A stretch of DNA of 64,000 bases from Cynocephalus volans (taxonomy: Eukaryota; Chordata; Mammalia; Dermoptera; Cynocephalidae): NCBI RefSeq assembly GCF_027409185.1, contig NC_084462.1, positions 87,840,179 to 87,904,178 of the forward strand, read 5' to 3'. Positions within the stretch are counted from its first letter, which is position 1. Every line of letters starts with the position of its first letter. Below, one piece after another: positions 38,201 through 53,200 of this stretch. A program made the translations under genes and the position numbers. The notes under the pieces were generated by a model, which saw only the letters and a program-made list of their open reading frames with translations, did no database searches and was not told the DNA's origin.

Positions 38201-41200
38201 ATACTTATTATAGTGCTAGGGCTGGGTCGGGAGCTCACAGAACCCTCGAGCCCATTCACAAACCCTTCACACACAGGTCTATGAGCTATGTAACTAGACA
38301 AAAGGTCCTTGAAGCCTTGGTTGAAGAAAGAATAGTCTTTATTCAGCACACACACATCTAATACCTAAGCAGTCCAAGGAGAAACTCAGAAACTCAACTG
38401 CTACTGGCAAAGTCCAAAGAAAAACTGAGCAGCTGCCAGCAGAGTAAACATGCTCTATTTTTAGACTCAAACTCTGCCTGCCGGCACTGCTTCACAAACT
38501 CAAGAACACACAATAGAAACAAAACTAAAAAGATTCATTGGTGTACATGTGCACTAACTCCACCCACACAACTTGTTCACAAAGAATTAAGAATGTGCTG
38601 CACGACCCCCAACCAGACCTGAGCCAAGGGAGCCTGACTAAATTATCCTATTTTCCCCACACTTACTTACACAGTATTTCTTTTTTAGGTGTACAGTTCT
38701 ATGAATTTTGATAAATGCATGCATTCATGTAACCATTACAATCAACATATAGACTATTTCCATCACTCCAGTTCTTTCATGCTCCTTTATAATCATTCCC
38801 TTCCCCACCCCAAGCCCCTGGGAATTGCTGATCTGATTTCCATCCCTATAGTCTGTCTTTTCCAGAATGTTTTATGTCATACTGTACGTAGCCTTTTGAA
38901 TTTGGCTTTTTTCACTTAGCATAATGTTTTTGAGATTAACCTATGTTGTTGCATATATTAGTAGTTCCTTCCCTTTTATTTCTGTGTATTATTGCTTTTT
39001 ATGAATGTACGACAATTGTTTATTCACTAGTTGATAGACATTTAGTTTGTTTCATTTTTGGAAGTCATGAATACAGCCGCTATAAACACTAGGTTTTTAT
39101 GTGGACATAAGTCTTCTTTTCTCTTGATATGATTTCTAGGTTTGGGATTGCTGGCTCATATGGTATTCCCTTAGCTTTTTTGTTTGTTTGTTTGTTTGTT
39201 TCCTTCTTTTGGTGGCTGGTCAGTATGGGTATCTGAAGTTGATCTTGGTGTTATAACACCATTCTTTAGTTTTTGCAAACGAGGTTTGTTGCTTTCTGTC
39301 ACAAGAATGCCTCAGGCTCACCTAGTAATTTCCCTGCCTCAGATCTAAATCAGCCATTTTTCTAAAATAAACATAATTTTTTTAAAAAAAAAGCACCTGA
39401 ATGATTCTGATGAGCCCAGATTTGGGAACCGCTGATCTATATAACAGTACAGAATGTGAAACATTTTCATAATATTTTCTCAAAACACTATATTGAAACC
39501 TTAGAGCTTGAAAATAGGACACTGCCAAGACAACATGTGCTGAAATCAAGATAAGGTAAAGCTGCGGCCAACTTGATTAGAATAAATAGCCTCAGCTGGA
39601 GCAAAGGAAGTTCTCAATGGGATTCCCTCTCCCCCTATGCTGAGCCTTGCTTTGTCTCTTTCTTTTTTCTCCCCATTAAATTCCACTTAGCTTGAATCTA
39701 CACTGTCTCACTCTCTGATTCAAATTCCTGGCACACTTCAGTCTCACTTTGGGGTCTTGTGGATGTGGTGTTTCGAAATATATTTAGATTAGAAAAAAGT
39801 ATTTTATGTACAGGTCTGTACCAAATAACTGTTCCAAGAAAATATTTTTAACTGTACTTGTACTTGGAATTTATTAAGATATATAGATTTTATTCATGAG
39901 TGGTTTACGAGCTTACTTTATATTTCACACATTTGTTATTCCTCCAGGTTTGACATTCAGGGTACAATGAAAAGGAAACTGAGAACAGATATTCATTACC
40001 CACTCACTAACTTGGACCTCACTCCTTACATTTGTCCAATATTCCGGAAACATCCTAAATACAACCTCTGTGCAGTAGTGGTAAGTAAAATACTGAAACT
40101 ATTAAAGTAACACAATGTTAAAGAAAGCTCTAGAATTATCTGCTTGAATCTCTACTCCTTCTTTCTCTTTCTGACTTCTTCTATACCCTCCTTTTAAAAA
40201 CAAAATATAGGGCATAGAAACGCCCTGCTTTGACCTAGAACAGTAGAGCAGTGAAAGAATAAAATGTCCTGTTTATTGCCTCCTCACTTTCTGTCCACTC
40301 AGTGGCGATTTCAGATAGAGGGAAATTTGTAAATTGTGCTCTGAGAGACAAGAGAAGTCAGTTCCACTAGCTCCATGTTGAATAATCATGAACTGCTCTG
40401 TGGCCAAAGCCCCAAAACACTAGGTACACAATAGTCACAAGACTCAGTACCTGTATGCAGCCATTCTTAGGAGAACTCTGGGTGTCCTTTTGGCCTGAAG
40501 GAAAGAAGGCAATGAAGTATATAATTCAGACCACATCACCAGAACTTCTCTCATCAGCCATCCCCAAGTAGTAAGCTATTCTCTGGGTTTCTGTTCTAGA
40601 TCATGGAGTTAAAGATCTGTTTTAGAATACCCTTACATTTCAAATTGCATCTGGAGATCCAGTTGTGTCTATATCAGACAGGTGGAGCTCCCACCAGAGC
40701 CCGGGATGATTCACCAGAGTTCTCTGATATACTGAAGTCTAATTTGCCTATTCATCTTATTGTTGAATTAATTTATATATTCTAAAATGTTAATCCCACT
40801 GATCTTCATTAACATCTCTCAGAACCATATCTTCAGACTTAGAAAATGATCACTTTATTTTTTCTTTTCACTGCAAGCATTGACATTCTCCCCTTTCCAA
40901 TTTATCCTGCCCCCAAGTATGGTTTTTTTCCTCTCCTCTATTTAAGAATCTAGAGTGACATCATCTTCTTTATCATATCAAATGTAGATTCAAATGTGAA
41001 TTCCAAAATAGCGCAGGATATTTTACATTTTAATTTCTCATTATAGGTGTTTCTGCTTTAATGACAAAAAAATGCTGAATATATATAAAAGTGTAATTAT
41101 CTGCATTATGAAAAGATACACATTTATATAAAAAAGGATCAATCTCCCCAAGCCTCCTATAAATTCTTAGTCCTTTTAGTATTTAAATTATTAGTTTCAG

Positions 41201-44200
41201 GGTCCAAAAGTTGGTTTTGTAAGAGAATATGTATGTTTTTTATGGTTTTTTAAGAGAATATGTAGAATTTATTGCAAATTGATAATTCATCAGAGATAAG
41301 AACTAAGCATTTTTTTTTTTAGCTTCCACTGCATTTTATTACTTTTTTTTATTGAATCATAATTGATTATACATATTTTTGGGGTTCAACTTTGATGTAC
41401 GTTGATCAAATCAATATTACTAGCATATACAGTTACAAATTGTACTTATTCTTTACGCCCCTTGTCCAATCTCTCCCTGTCCCCCTCTCCCTCCCCCCTC
41501 CCACCACTGATAACCCTAGATTTCTTGTCTCCTTCTGAAAGAGTAGCAGTTACTCTGTTGATTTGTTGCCTAGATGATCTGTCTAATGCTGAGAGGTGTG
41601 ATCAGGTCCCCCAATATTATCATAAAGCAGGTGCTTCTTCTGTCACTCTGGAATGGACTTTGTGGAGAGAGGGCATCTCCTCTTTTCTTTGGTCTCCACT
41701 GGTGACTCTCCTTGTGTCAATGCACTCAAGTGGAAGAAGTTACCCTCTATTCCTAGTTTACTGAGAGTTTTATCATAAATGGGTGTTGGATTTTATCAAA
41801 TGCCTTTTCTGCAACTATTGATGTGATTGTGTGGTTTTTATTCTTTAGCCTCGTGATGTGATGGATTTCATTAATTGATTTTTGAATGTTGACCCAGTCT
41901 TGCATACCTGAGATATATCCCACTTGGTCATGGTGTATAATTCTTTGTATATATTGTTTGATTCAATTTACTAGTATTTTGTTGAGGAGTTTTTAATCTT
42001 TGTTCATGAGAGATACTAGTCTATAATTTTCTTTTTTTGTAATGTCTGTCTGGTTTTGGTAGTAGGGTAATGCTGGTCCCACAGAATGACTTAGGAAGTA
42101 TTCCCTCTGCTTCTACCTTCTGAAAGATATTGTAGAGGATTGGTATAATTTCTTCTTTAAATGTGTGGTAGAGTTCACCAATGAACCCATCTGGGTCTGG
42201 TGCTTTCTATTTTGGAAGGTTATTAATTATTGTTTCAATTTCTTTAACAGATGTGTGGGTTTATTTCTGGGCTCTCTGCCCTGTTCCATTGGTTTATGTG
42301 TCCATTTTTATGCCAAGGCCATGACATTTTGATTGCAGTAGCTTTATAATATATTTTGAAATCAGAGAGTGTGATGCCTCTAGCTTTGTTCTTTTTATTC
42401 AAGATTGTTTTAGCTATTCGGGATCCTTTGCAATTCCATATGAATTCAAGGATTATTTTTTCCATTTCTGTGAAAAATTTCATTGGAATTTTGAGAGGGA
42501 TTGCATTGAATCTGTAGATCACATTGGATAGTATGGACATTTTAACATTAATTCTTCTAACCCATGAATGTGAGTTATCTTTCCATTAGTTGTGTTTTCT
42601 TTAATTTCTTTCATCAATGTTTTAGAGTTTTTAGTATCTTTAACTTCCTCAGTTAAATTTACACTTAAGTATTTTTTTGTTGTTACTATTGTAAATGGTA
42701 TTGTTTTCTTAATTTCTTTCTTTGTTTATTATTAGTGTATAGAAATGTTGCTGATTTTTTATTTTTTTTGGACCAGTAAGGGGATCTGCACCACACTCAA
42801 CCAGTGAGCGCACCGGCCATCCCCATATAGGATCCAAACCCGCGGCCTTGGCCCTACCAGTGACACACTCTCCCGAGTGAGCCATGGGGCCAGCCCAATG
42901 TTACTGATTTTTGTATGTTGATTTTTGTATCCTGCAACTTTACTGAATTCATTTGTTACTTCTAACAATTTTTTGGTGGAGTCTATTGGGTTTTCTATAT
43001 ATAAGATCATGCCTCCAACAAACAGAGACAATTTTACTTCTTTTCCTACTAGAATAACTTCTATTTCTTTCTCTTGCCTAATTGCTTTGGCTAGGACTTC
43101 CAGTACTTTGTTGAAAAGAAGTGGTGAGAGTGGGCATCCTTGTCTGTCCCTAATATTACAGAAAAAGGTTTGAACTTTTCACTGGTGAGGATTATGTTAG
43201 CTGTGGGCTTATTATATATGGCCTTTATTGTATTGAAGTACATTCTTTCTATACCTAATCTGTTGAGGGTTTTTATCATGAAAGGGTGTTGCATTTTGTC
43301 ACATGCTTTTTATGCATCTATTGAGATGATCATATGTTTTTTATTCTTTGTCAGTTAATGTGGTATATCACATTTATTGATTTACATGTGTTGAACCATC
43401 CTTGCATCCCAGGGATAAATCGCACTTGATCATGGCGAATTTGGTTTGCTAGTATTTTGTTGAGGATTTTTGCATCTATGTTCATCAGGTATATTGTCCT
43501 GTAATTTTCTTTTCTTCTAGTATCCTTGTCTGGCTTTGGTATCAGGGTAATGCTGGCCTTATAAAATGAGTTTGGAAATATTCCCTCCACTTCAATTTTT
43601 TGGAAGAGTTTGAGAAGGATCGGTATTAGGTCTTCTTTAAGTGTTTGACAGAATTCTGCTGCAGAGCCATATGTTTGAGAAGGATCGGTATTAGGTCTTC
43701 TTTAAGTGTTTGACAGAATTCTGCTGCAGAGCCATATGGTGCTATGCTTTTATTTTGCGGAAGAGATTTATTACTGATTCAATCTGTTTGCTCATTATTG
43801 GTCTATTCAGATTTTCTATTTTTTCATGAGTCAGTCTTGGTTTGTTGTATGTGCCTAGGAATTTATTTATTTCTTATAGGTTGTTCAATTTGTTGGGTAT
43901 AATTGTTCATAGTAGTTTCTTATGACCCTTTGTATTTTTGTTACCAGTTGTAATGTTTCCTCCATTTCTGATTTTATTTATTTGAGTCTTTTTCTTAGTT
44001 TAGCTAATGTTTTGTCAATTTTGTTTATTTTTTTCAAAAAATCAACTCTTTTATTGATTTTTTTTCCTACTGTTTTTCTAGTGTCTATTTTATTTATTGC
44101 TGCTCTGACCTTTATTATTTCCTTCTTTCTTCTAATTTTGAGTTTAGGTCCTTGAGGTATGATATTTGATTGTTTGAGACGATAGGCATTTATTGCTATA

Positions 44201-47200
44201 AACTTCCCTCTTAGAAATGGTTTTGCCACGTGCTATAAGTTTTGATACGTTGTGCTTTCATTTTCATTTGTCTGAAGGTATTTTGTGATTTCCTTTCTGA
44301 TTTCTTTTACCCATTAGTTGTTTAGGAGTATATTTGTGATTTTCCACAATTTCTCTTGTTACTGATTTCTAGTTTCATGCCATTGTGATCAGAAAAGATA
44401 CCTAATGTGATTTTAATCCTCTTAAAATGCTTAACTCTTATTTTGTGGCCTAACATATGACCTATGCTAGAGAATACTCAGTGTGCACTATTCTGTTGCT
44501 GCTGGATGGAATATTCTCTCTATATATCTATTAGGTCCATTTAGTCTAAAGTGTAATTCAAGTCCAATGTTTCCTTGTTAATTTTCTGTCTAGATGATCT
44601 GTCCATTGTCAAAAGTGGGGTATTGAAGTCCCTTACTGTTATTGTATTGTGGTCTCTCCCCTATCATTTAATAATTGCTTTATATATTTAGGTGTTCTGA
44701 TGTTAGGTGCATATAAATCTACAATTGTTATATCCTCTTGGTGAATTGACCCCTTTATCATTACATAATGACCTTCTTTGTCTCGTTTTACAGTTTTTGA
44801 CTTACTCTATTTTGTCTAATATAAGTATAGCTACCACTGCTTTCTTTTGGTTTCCATTTACCTGGAATATCTTTTTCCATCCCTTCACTTTCAGTCTATG
44901 TGTGTTCTTACTAGCAGGCAGTACATAGTCAGGAGTTAGGTCTTGTTTTTTTTTTTTTTAATCCATTCAGTCACTCTGTGTCTTTTGATTGGAGAATTTA
45001 ATACATTTACATTCAAGGCAATTATTGATAAAGACTTGCTACTGCCACTTTGTAATTTTTCTTATTTTGTGGATACTTTGTTTCTTCCTCTCTTGCTGTT
45101 TTCCTTTGGTTTGATGGTTTTCTGTGGTGTAGTGTGCTTTGAATCCTTTCTTTTTATGTTTTCTGCAACTGTGATAGGTTTTTGCTTTATGGTTACCATG
45201 AGGCTTATGTAAAATATCTTTTACTTGTACCAGGCTACTTTAAGATGACAGCTTAACTTTAATTGCATATAAAAACTATACTCCCCTCTCCATTTTATGA
45301 TTTTGATGTAAATATTTATATCTTTTCAAAATTTGGTTGATACATTAGCTTTAGTACATTCACTTAAAAAAATTTAGTAATCCATTGTATAAATAACTAT
45401 TTATCATTTTTCCTATTGCTAGGCATATGAGTTATTTAGAATATTTTGCTTTTAGAAACAGTTTTGTAGAATGCATTGCCATGTGCTAACAAATGGAATT
45501 TATTTTTGTAAATGTGTGTTCATATGTGTGACCACGCTTGGAGAACTACAGTCCTAAATCTCTTCTTTAATAATGTAGCAAATTACATCAATTGATTTAC
45601 TATTTGATTTTTTTTTTTTTTTTTAGTAAAGATGTTTTAAAGCTATTTTACATTTATTTTTACAATTGTGAGTTTGACCTATAACTTTCTTTCTCATCTG
45701 ATCTTTTCTGTTTCAAGGGTCAGCCTTACTCTGGCCTCATAAAATGAGTTGGTCATGCTTTTCTATTCTCTCACACAGTTTGTATAAGATAAAAATAATA
45801 GTTTCTTGAATATCTGGTAGAATTAAACAGGAAAACCATCTGTTGCTGGAAATTTTTTTTCTAGTGAGTGGATTTAAAAATATTGACTCAAATCGCTTTA
45901 GTCACTGTAGGTCTATTTAGGATTTTTATTTCTTCATTTTTTAGGAAATATAAACTTTTCATTAAAGTTAAAACATGCATACGAAGGGCTGGCCCTGTGG
46001 CTCACTTGGGAGAGTGAGGCGCTAGTAGCGCTGAGGCCATGGGTTTGGATCCTATATAGGGATGGCCAGTGCACTCACTGGCTGAGTGTAGTGCGGACCA
46101 CACCAAGCCAAGAGTTGTGATCCCCTTACCAGTCAAAAAAAAAAAAAAAAAAAAAAAAAAAACATGCATACAAAAAAGTGCACAAACTATGAGTATATAA
46201 CTTGATGAATTTTCAAGTGAACACACCCATGTAAACAGAACAGAATTTGAACAGAATATTAACCAGCACCCTAACTGCCCTTGTATCCCCTTCAAGTCTG
46301 GGGAACCACTGACTTATAGCCAGTTAGATTTTGCTTGCTTTTTTCCTTTATATAAATGGGATCATAAAAGTATGTACTCTTATGTCTGGCTCTTTTCATT
46401 CATTATGCAGCATTCATCCATATTGCTTCACATACTGTAGTTCTTTTATTCTTATTGCTATATAATATTCCAATATGTGAAAATACCACAATTTTCTAAT
46501 TTATTCTACTCTTCACGCGTATCTGGGAACTACCAGCTTTTGACTATTACAAAGAGTGTTGCTATGAACATTCTTGGTTTTTTTTGTGTGTGTTTGTGAA
46601 CATATGTAAATAATTCTTTTGGATATAGACCAACGAGGGAAACTGTTGATTCAAGGGCGTGCATATGTCTGGCTTTAATAAATACTGCTCAATAATTTTC
46701 CAAGGTGATTGTTTTAGTCTGTTTTGTGTTGCTATAACAGAAATACCTGAGACTGGGTAATTTATAAGAAAAAGAGGTTTATTTGGCTTATGATTCTGGG
46801 ACAGCTGCATCTGGCATGGGCCTCAGGCTGCTTCTACTCATGGCAGAAAGTGGCAGGGAGCCAGCGGGTACAAGCAGATCACATGGCGACAGGAAGCAAG
46901 AGAAAGCAAGAGAAGGTCAGGGTCTTTTTAAGCAACGGAGCTCTCCAGGAACTAATGGAGTGAGAACTCACGCATTACTCCCATCCCCGCCCCAGAACCC
47001 TAATCCATTCATGAGGGATCCACCCCCATGACGCAATCAGTTTCCAAAACTGCCACATTGGAGATCAAATTTCCACATGAGTTTTGGAGGGGACAACACA
47101 TCCAAACTCCACCAGTGATTGTAACAATTCATACCCTCACCGGCAGTGATTGAAAGCTTCAGTTGCCATAAATCCTTGTTAACACTCAGTAGTTTCTTGT

Positions 47201-50200
47201 TTTGTTTTGTTTCGTCCATTCTGGTTGCTTACATAGTGATATGTAACAAGCAGTCAAAGCAAGAAATAGAAACATAAAAAGATAGAAATTCTGCCAACAC
47301 TTTTTTTTTATTGTCTCTAGATTTTGAACCCCAGAACTGAACTGAAATCATTTAAAGAGTTAAAATTTCAGTGATCAGCAATTTCTTGTATTGTGGAAGA
47401 CCATTTTTTCTCTTGTAAAAACTTTTTTATTGTTTAATATATATTTTTAAACATTTCACTAGGGATTGAATTCTACTTTTGCCATCTGAATTGACTTGAA
47501 TGTCTCAAAACAGGTAAATATTTTAAAGTGTGTATTAATTTCTGTCAGCTGTGAATGGAAATGTTCATGGAGAATTAAATTATTTTAACAATTAAAAAAA
47601 TAAATCTTGGATATGTATATTTAAATTATCTTCTCTCTGTGGCTTCATTTTTCACTCTCAATGGTAAATTTTGATGAATGAGGTTAATTTTAATTTAGTC
47701 CATTTGATCAATTTATTTTCCTCTATGGTTTCCATTCTGTGTGTCTTTGTGTGTCCTGTTTAAGAAATCTTGGTCTGCCCAAAGAGCATGAAGACATTCA
47801 GCTATGTAAACCTTATACAGCCCTTGTTTTACTTAATGTGGTTTTAAAAATTATATTTTTTCTCTGAAATTGTCCATTGTTCACATTTTCAAATTTATTG
47901 GCAGAAAGCTGCTCACACTATTCTCTTGGTATTTTAAAATCTTTATTGTATTCTCAGTTCGCTCTTTGTTCATTCTTAGTATCATTAGTCATCTGAAAGA
48001 ATCAGCTTGTGGTTTTGTTGATTCTGTTATTTCTTTGTGTTCTATTTCAATAATTTCTGTTCTTTATTTCCTTTCTTCTACTTACTGTGATTTACTGTAT
48101 TTTGTTTCACTTGTTACTTAGACATGCATTTAAAATTTTTCAAACATGTTTTTTTTCATGGTTGTCTCTGTTTCTCATTTCTAACTGAATTGCATTCTTG
48201 TCAAAAAATATAGTTAACATGCTATCCATTCTTTAGTATTTGATATTTGCTTTGTGACCTAGTTCTATGTGTTCTTGAGAGGAATGTTTAAATTAGGTTT
48301 AGGATTCCATATGTCCATTAAATATAATTTGTTAATGGTGTTGTTCAAATATATACTATTAAATTTTTCTTTCCTTTTTAAAAATTAATAACTCAGAGCT
48401 GTGCTAAAATAGTGATTTTTGTAAAAAATTTCCAGCAATTGTCACTTTTTTATTTATTTAATTTGAAGCTACATGTGTAATTTTATAACTTTCTAGTGAA
48501 TTGTTCCTTTTCTCATTATGAGGCAAGCTTTTATCCTTAATCATGCTTTTTTCAGTTAAAGTCTATCTAATCTGATCTTTTTAAATTTTATTTTTATTCT
48601 ATTTTATTTATTTATTTGTTTGTTTGTTTGTTTGTTTGTTTGTTTGTTTGTTTGGTGCCTGGCCAGTATAGGGATCAAACCCTGGACCTTGGTGTTATCA
48701 GCTATTTTTTATTTTTTTATTTCTATTTTTGGCAGCTAGTGTGGCTAGCCGGTAGGGGGAGCTGAACCCTTAATCTTGGTGTTAATAACACCACTAACTC
48801 TACCCAACTGGACTAACTGGCCAGACTCTATCTAAACTGGTCTTGATAAAACTATGCCAGCCTTCTTTTCTTTTCTTTTTGTGACTGGTCCATACGGGGA
48901 TACGAACTCTTACCCTGGTGTTATCAGCACCATGCTCTCCCAGCCAGCCTATGCCAGCTTTCTTTTGGATGATCTTGTTTGTTCTTTTTCTATCCTTTTC
49001 TTTTCCTTTTAAATATCGTTATGTGATATTTGAAAAATACAAAAGAATTTATATGAAGACATACAGGTGTTGTCTTAGTCCTTTTGGGCTACTATAACAA
49101 AATACAACGAACTGGGTGGTTTATAAAAAGAAATTTCTTACAGTTCTCAAGGCTCGGAAGTCCAAGATCAAGGTGCCAGCAGATTTGATGTCTAGTAAGA
49201 GCCTGCTTCCTGGTTCATTGATGGCGCCTTCTTGCTATGTCCTCATATGGTGAAAGAGGCTAGGGATCTCTCTGGGGCTTCTTATATAAGAGTACTAATC
49301 CTATTCACAAGGGCTCTGCCCTCATGACCTAATCACTTCCCAAATGTCCCACCTCCTAATACTATCATTGGTGATTAGGTTTCAGCATATGAATTTCGGG
49401 GGGTGGGAAGGGAACAAACATTCAGACCATAGCAGATGTCATAAAGCATAATAATAAATGAATACCTGTGAAATCATCACCCAGCATAAGAACTTAAACA
49501 TCACCAATACAATTGCATCTGTCTGTAGGCTCGTTCCCTAAATTCCTTGCCTTATACCTTTCAGGTTACACTAACCGGAATTTAATGGTTATCATTCTCT
49601 TGAATGTTTAATATCATTTTATTATATATATATATTATATATATATTTAGTATATTGTATAGTTTCCTTTTGAGCTTTATAAAATGCATTATTCTCTTTA
49701 GACTTATGCGTTACTTTTTTCATTGAATGTTGTTTTTAAGATTCATCCACATTGTTACATGTGGCTGTAATTTCATTAACATATGATATATATTGTACTA
49801 ATATACCGTAATTTATTTATCCATTGTCCTATTGATGGACATTTGATTGTTGCCAGATTTTTGCTATTATGAACATTGGTGGGCATTCGTGCGTGAGTGT
49901 GTAACAATTTCTGTAATGTATATACTTAGGAGTGGAATCACTTGGATCATAGAGTTATATGCATATTTAACTTTCTAGGTAATGTTAATGGTTTTCAAAG
50001 TGATTATACCAATGTACACTTCTACCAGCATCATCAGAATTCTTAATTTTTGCCATCTAGTGGATGTGAAATTATTTCTCATTTTGTTTCCCTGATGATT
50101 AGTAAGGTTCAGCAACTTGCCATTTCTTTGCTGTTAGTCTTTCCTATTCTATGAAATATTTGTCTTTTGCAGTTTTTAAAAACTGGGTTATTTCTCTCTT

Positions 50201-53200
50201 TTCTGATTTGAGGGAGTTCTTTATATGTTCTAGATACTGTTTCTTCGCAAGTTATACATATATAAGTGTGTGTGTGTGTGTATATATAAATAACTTCTCT
50301 CAGTTTTTGGTTTGTTGTATACTATCCTTTTGTCTCCCAACTTAAAAAAAAAGTTTTAATTGAGATAGTTTTCATACCATAAAATTCACCTTAAATATAT
50401 ATAATTCAGTGTTCTTTTAGTATATTTATAGAATTGTACAATTATCACAATATAGTTTTAGAATATTTTTATCATCCCCAAAAGGTACCCTATAACCCAT
50501 TTCCTTCTCCCTCTCAGTCCCCGGCAACCACTAATCTTCTTTGTTTATATGGATTTGCCTATTCTGGATATTTCATATAAATAGAATCATAATATATGGC
50601 TTTTTGTGTGTGTCTTCTTTTATTCAGCATAATTCTTTCAGAGTTCATCCATGTTGCAGCATGGATATGTACTTCATTTCTTTATATTGAACAATAATAT
50701 TCCATTGTATGGATATACACAATTTCATTTATTCATTCATCTACTGATGGATATTTGGGTTGTTTCTACTTTTTGGCTATTATCAATAATGCTGCTATAC
50801 ATGTTTGTAAACAGGTTTTCACGTGGACATATGTTTTCATTTCTCTTGGATATAAACCTAAGAGTGAAATTGCTGGATCATGTGGTAGCTTTGTGTTCAA
50901 CCTCTTGAGGAACTGTCAAACTGCTTTCCAAAGTAGCTGCACAATTTTACATTCATGCCAGCAATGCATGAGGTTCGTTTCCCCACATCCTCATTGACAC
51001 CTGTTCCTGTCCATCTTTTTTTAATTGTAGCCATACAAGTGGGTATGAAGTGGCATCTCATGGTTTTGAGTTGCATTTCCCTAATGACTAATGATGTTGA
51101 GCATCTTTTCATGTGCTTTCCCCCAAGTTTTAAAAATAATTTGCAAACATTCAGAAAATTTGGAAGGACTATACATAGAGCATTGATATAAACTTCACCT
51201 ACATTCAAAAATTAACTTTTTACCAATGTTTATATACACTTTATATATTTGCACACTCTGTGTGTATGTGCATTTCTAATTCCATCACTTGTATTCATAA
51301 ACCCATATTCAAATGTCAATTTTCTTTTTTTTCTTATTTATTTATTTTTAATTTTATTTTGTTGATATACAATGTGGTTGATTATTGTGGCCCTTTACCG
51401 AAACCCCCCTCCCTCCTCCCTGTCCCCCCTCCCACCCAACAATGTCCTTTCTGTTTGCTTGCGTATCAACTTCAAGGAATTGTAGTTGTTATGTCTTCCC
51501 CCCCCCTGTTTTTTTTTGTGTGTGTATGTGTGTGAATTTATTTATTTTTAGCTCCCACCAATAAGTGAGAACATGTGGTATTTCTCTTTCTGTGCCTGAC
51601 TTGTTTCACTGAATATAATTCTCTCAAGGTCCATCCATGTTGTTGCAAATGGCAGTATTTCATTCGTTTTTATAGCTGAGTAGTATTCCATTGTGTAGAT
51701 GTACCACATTTTCCATATCCACTCATCCGATGATGGACATTTGGGCTGGTTCCAACTCTTGGCTATTGTAAAGAGTGCTGCAATGAACATTGGGGAACAG
51801 GTATACCTTCGACTTGATGATTTCCAAATGTCAATTTTCCCAATGTCTTTTTTATAGCTGTTTTTTTTTTTTTTTAAAGACCAGAATCCATTAAAAATTC
51901 ACCAACTGAGGGTGGCCAGTTAGCTCAGTTGGTTAGAGCACAGCCTTGTAACACCAAGGTCATGGGTTTGGATCCATATACTGGCCAGGCTCTCCTCCCA
52001 AATTACAAACTACATTTGGTTGTTTTATTTTATATTAACTTCTGGCGAACAGACGTTTTAATTTTAATTTAGTTGAAACATCAATCTTTTCTAGTTAGTC
52101 CTTATCTGTGTTTCATTTATGAAATCTTTTCCAACCCCGCAGTTACAAAGATATTTACCTATGTCTTCTAAAAATTCAAATTTTTTTTGTTTTACACTTC
52201 TGATAAAAATGTGGTGTGAAGTAGGGATTCAATTATACTTCTTTTCCATATGAATAACCAGATGTCCTAGCATCCTCTTTTCCTCAGTAATTTATAATGC
52301 TACTTTTCCTATGCTATGTGTCTATTGGTCAGTTTGTTTTCATTTGGGCTAATTCCACACAGCCTTAATTATTATAGCTCTAAAACAAGTCTTGATATCT
52401 CGAAGAGCACGAATCATCATTATTCCCCGACATCATTACCATTACAACTTTATTACTATTCTTCAGGAGTATTTTGATTATTCTTGGCCCTTGTCAATTT
52501 CCTTAAAAAAAAAAAAAAAAGCACCTATTGTATTTTCATTCCATTGACTAGAGAGAGAATTTAGTCTTCCAATCCATGAAAAATGGTATAACTCTTCATT
52601 TATCCAGGATTTTCTTTAGTGTAATTCAATACAGTTTTATAATTTCCTCCACAGAGGTCTTGCATATCTATCCTTATATGAGGATACTTTTGAAAAATTC
52701 ATGGAAAAATAGAATTAAAAGATAACATGAATCTTTCTCTGAGCTTTCTGAAGTACCCTCATATTTATTCCTAAGTATCCTATTTTTGTTTTTGTGCCTA
52801 CTGTAAATAACATGTCAAAAAGTTTTTAAAACTTTATGGCTGGTACATAGAAATGATTTTTTTTTTTTTTTACTTTAGAAATGGTTTTATTTTATGTGAA
52901 ATAATGGACAGATGTTCTGCCCTTAAATTCTATTTCCCTAAAACAACTGGAAGCTTTTTAAAAGAAAACTACATGATGAATTTTAAAAGGCATTGGGATT
53001 CCTCTGCTTCTAGATCATTGCTAGGCTAGAAAAATAAAGCTTGTTCTACCAGGAATCCCAAGTTAGAATTGAGTATTCCCCAAAGCAGAAATTATATAGT
53101 TCCATTTCAGGAAAAGATTATTCAGCTCAAGTCCCCAACATCCACAACTACCAATACTTAAATCAGGTCAAAACAATTCAGCATAATTAGATTTCATTAT

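Larger units (their letters stand above)
42255..45250 (-). mobile_element. Old L1, ORF2 mid-portion to start
   Basis: Starts in ORF2 after the RT thumb and runs on the - strand through the RT region (islands at 42,759-43,031, 43,091-43,294 and 43,351-43,590, with [15 protein letters not shown]) to the endonuclease region near 44,500-45,000. Disrupted by a SINE (42,760-42,896) and a 65-bp tandem duplication (43,608-43,737). Confidence 0.75.

Noticed and set aside
48617-48654. GTTT tandem array as a CRISPR-like or satellite array
   Set aside because: It is the simple tail of a SINE in reverse orientation.
51911-51993. Possible functional tRNA-Ile gene
   Set aside because: A and B boxes are present but the stems are not tRNA-like and similar copies with A-rich tails occur throughout; it is a SINE.
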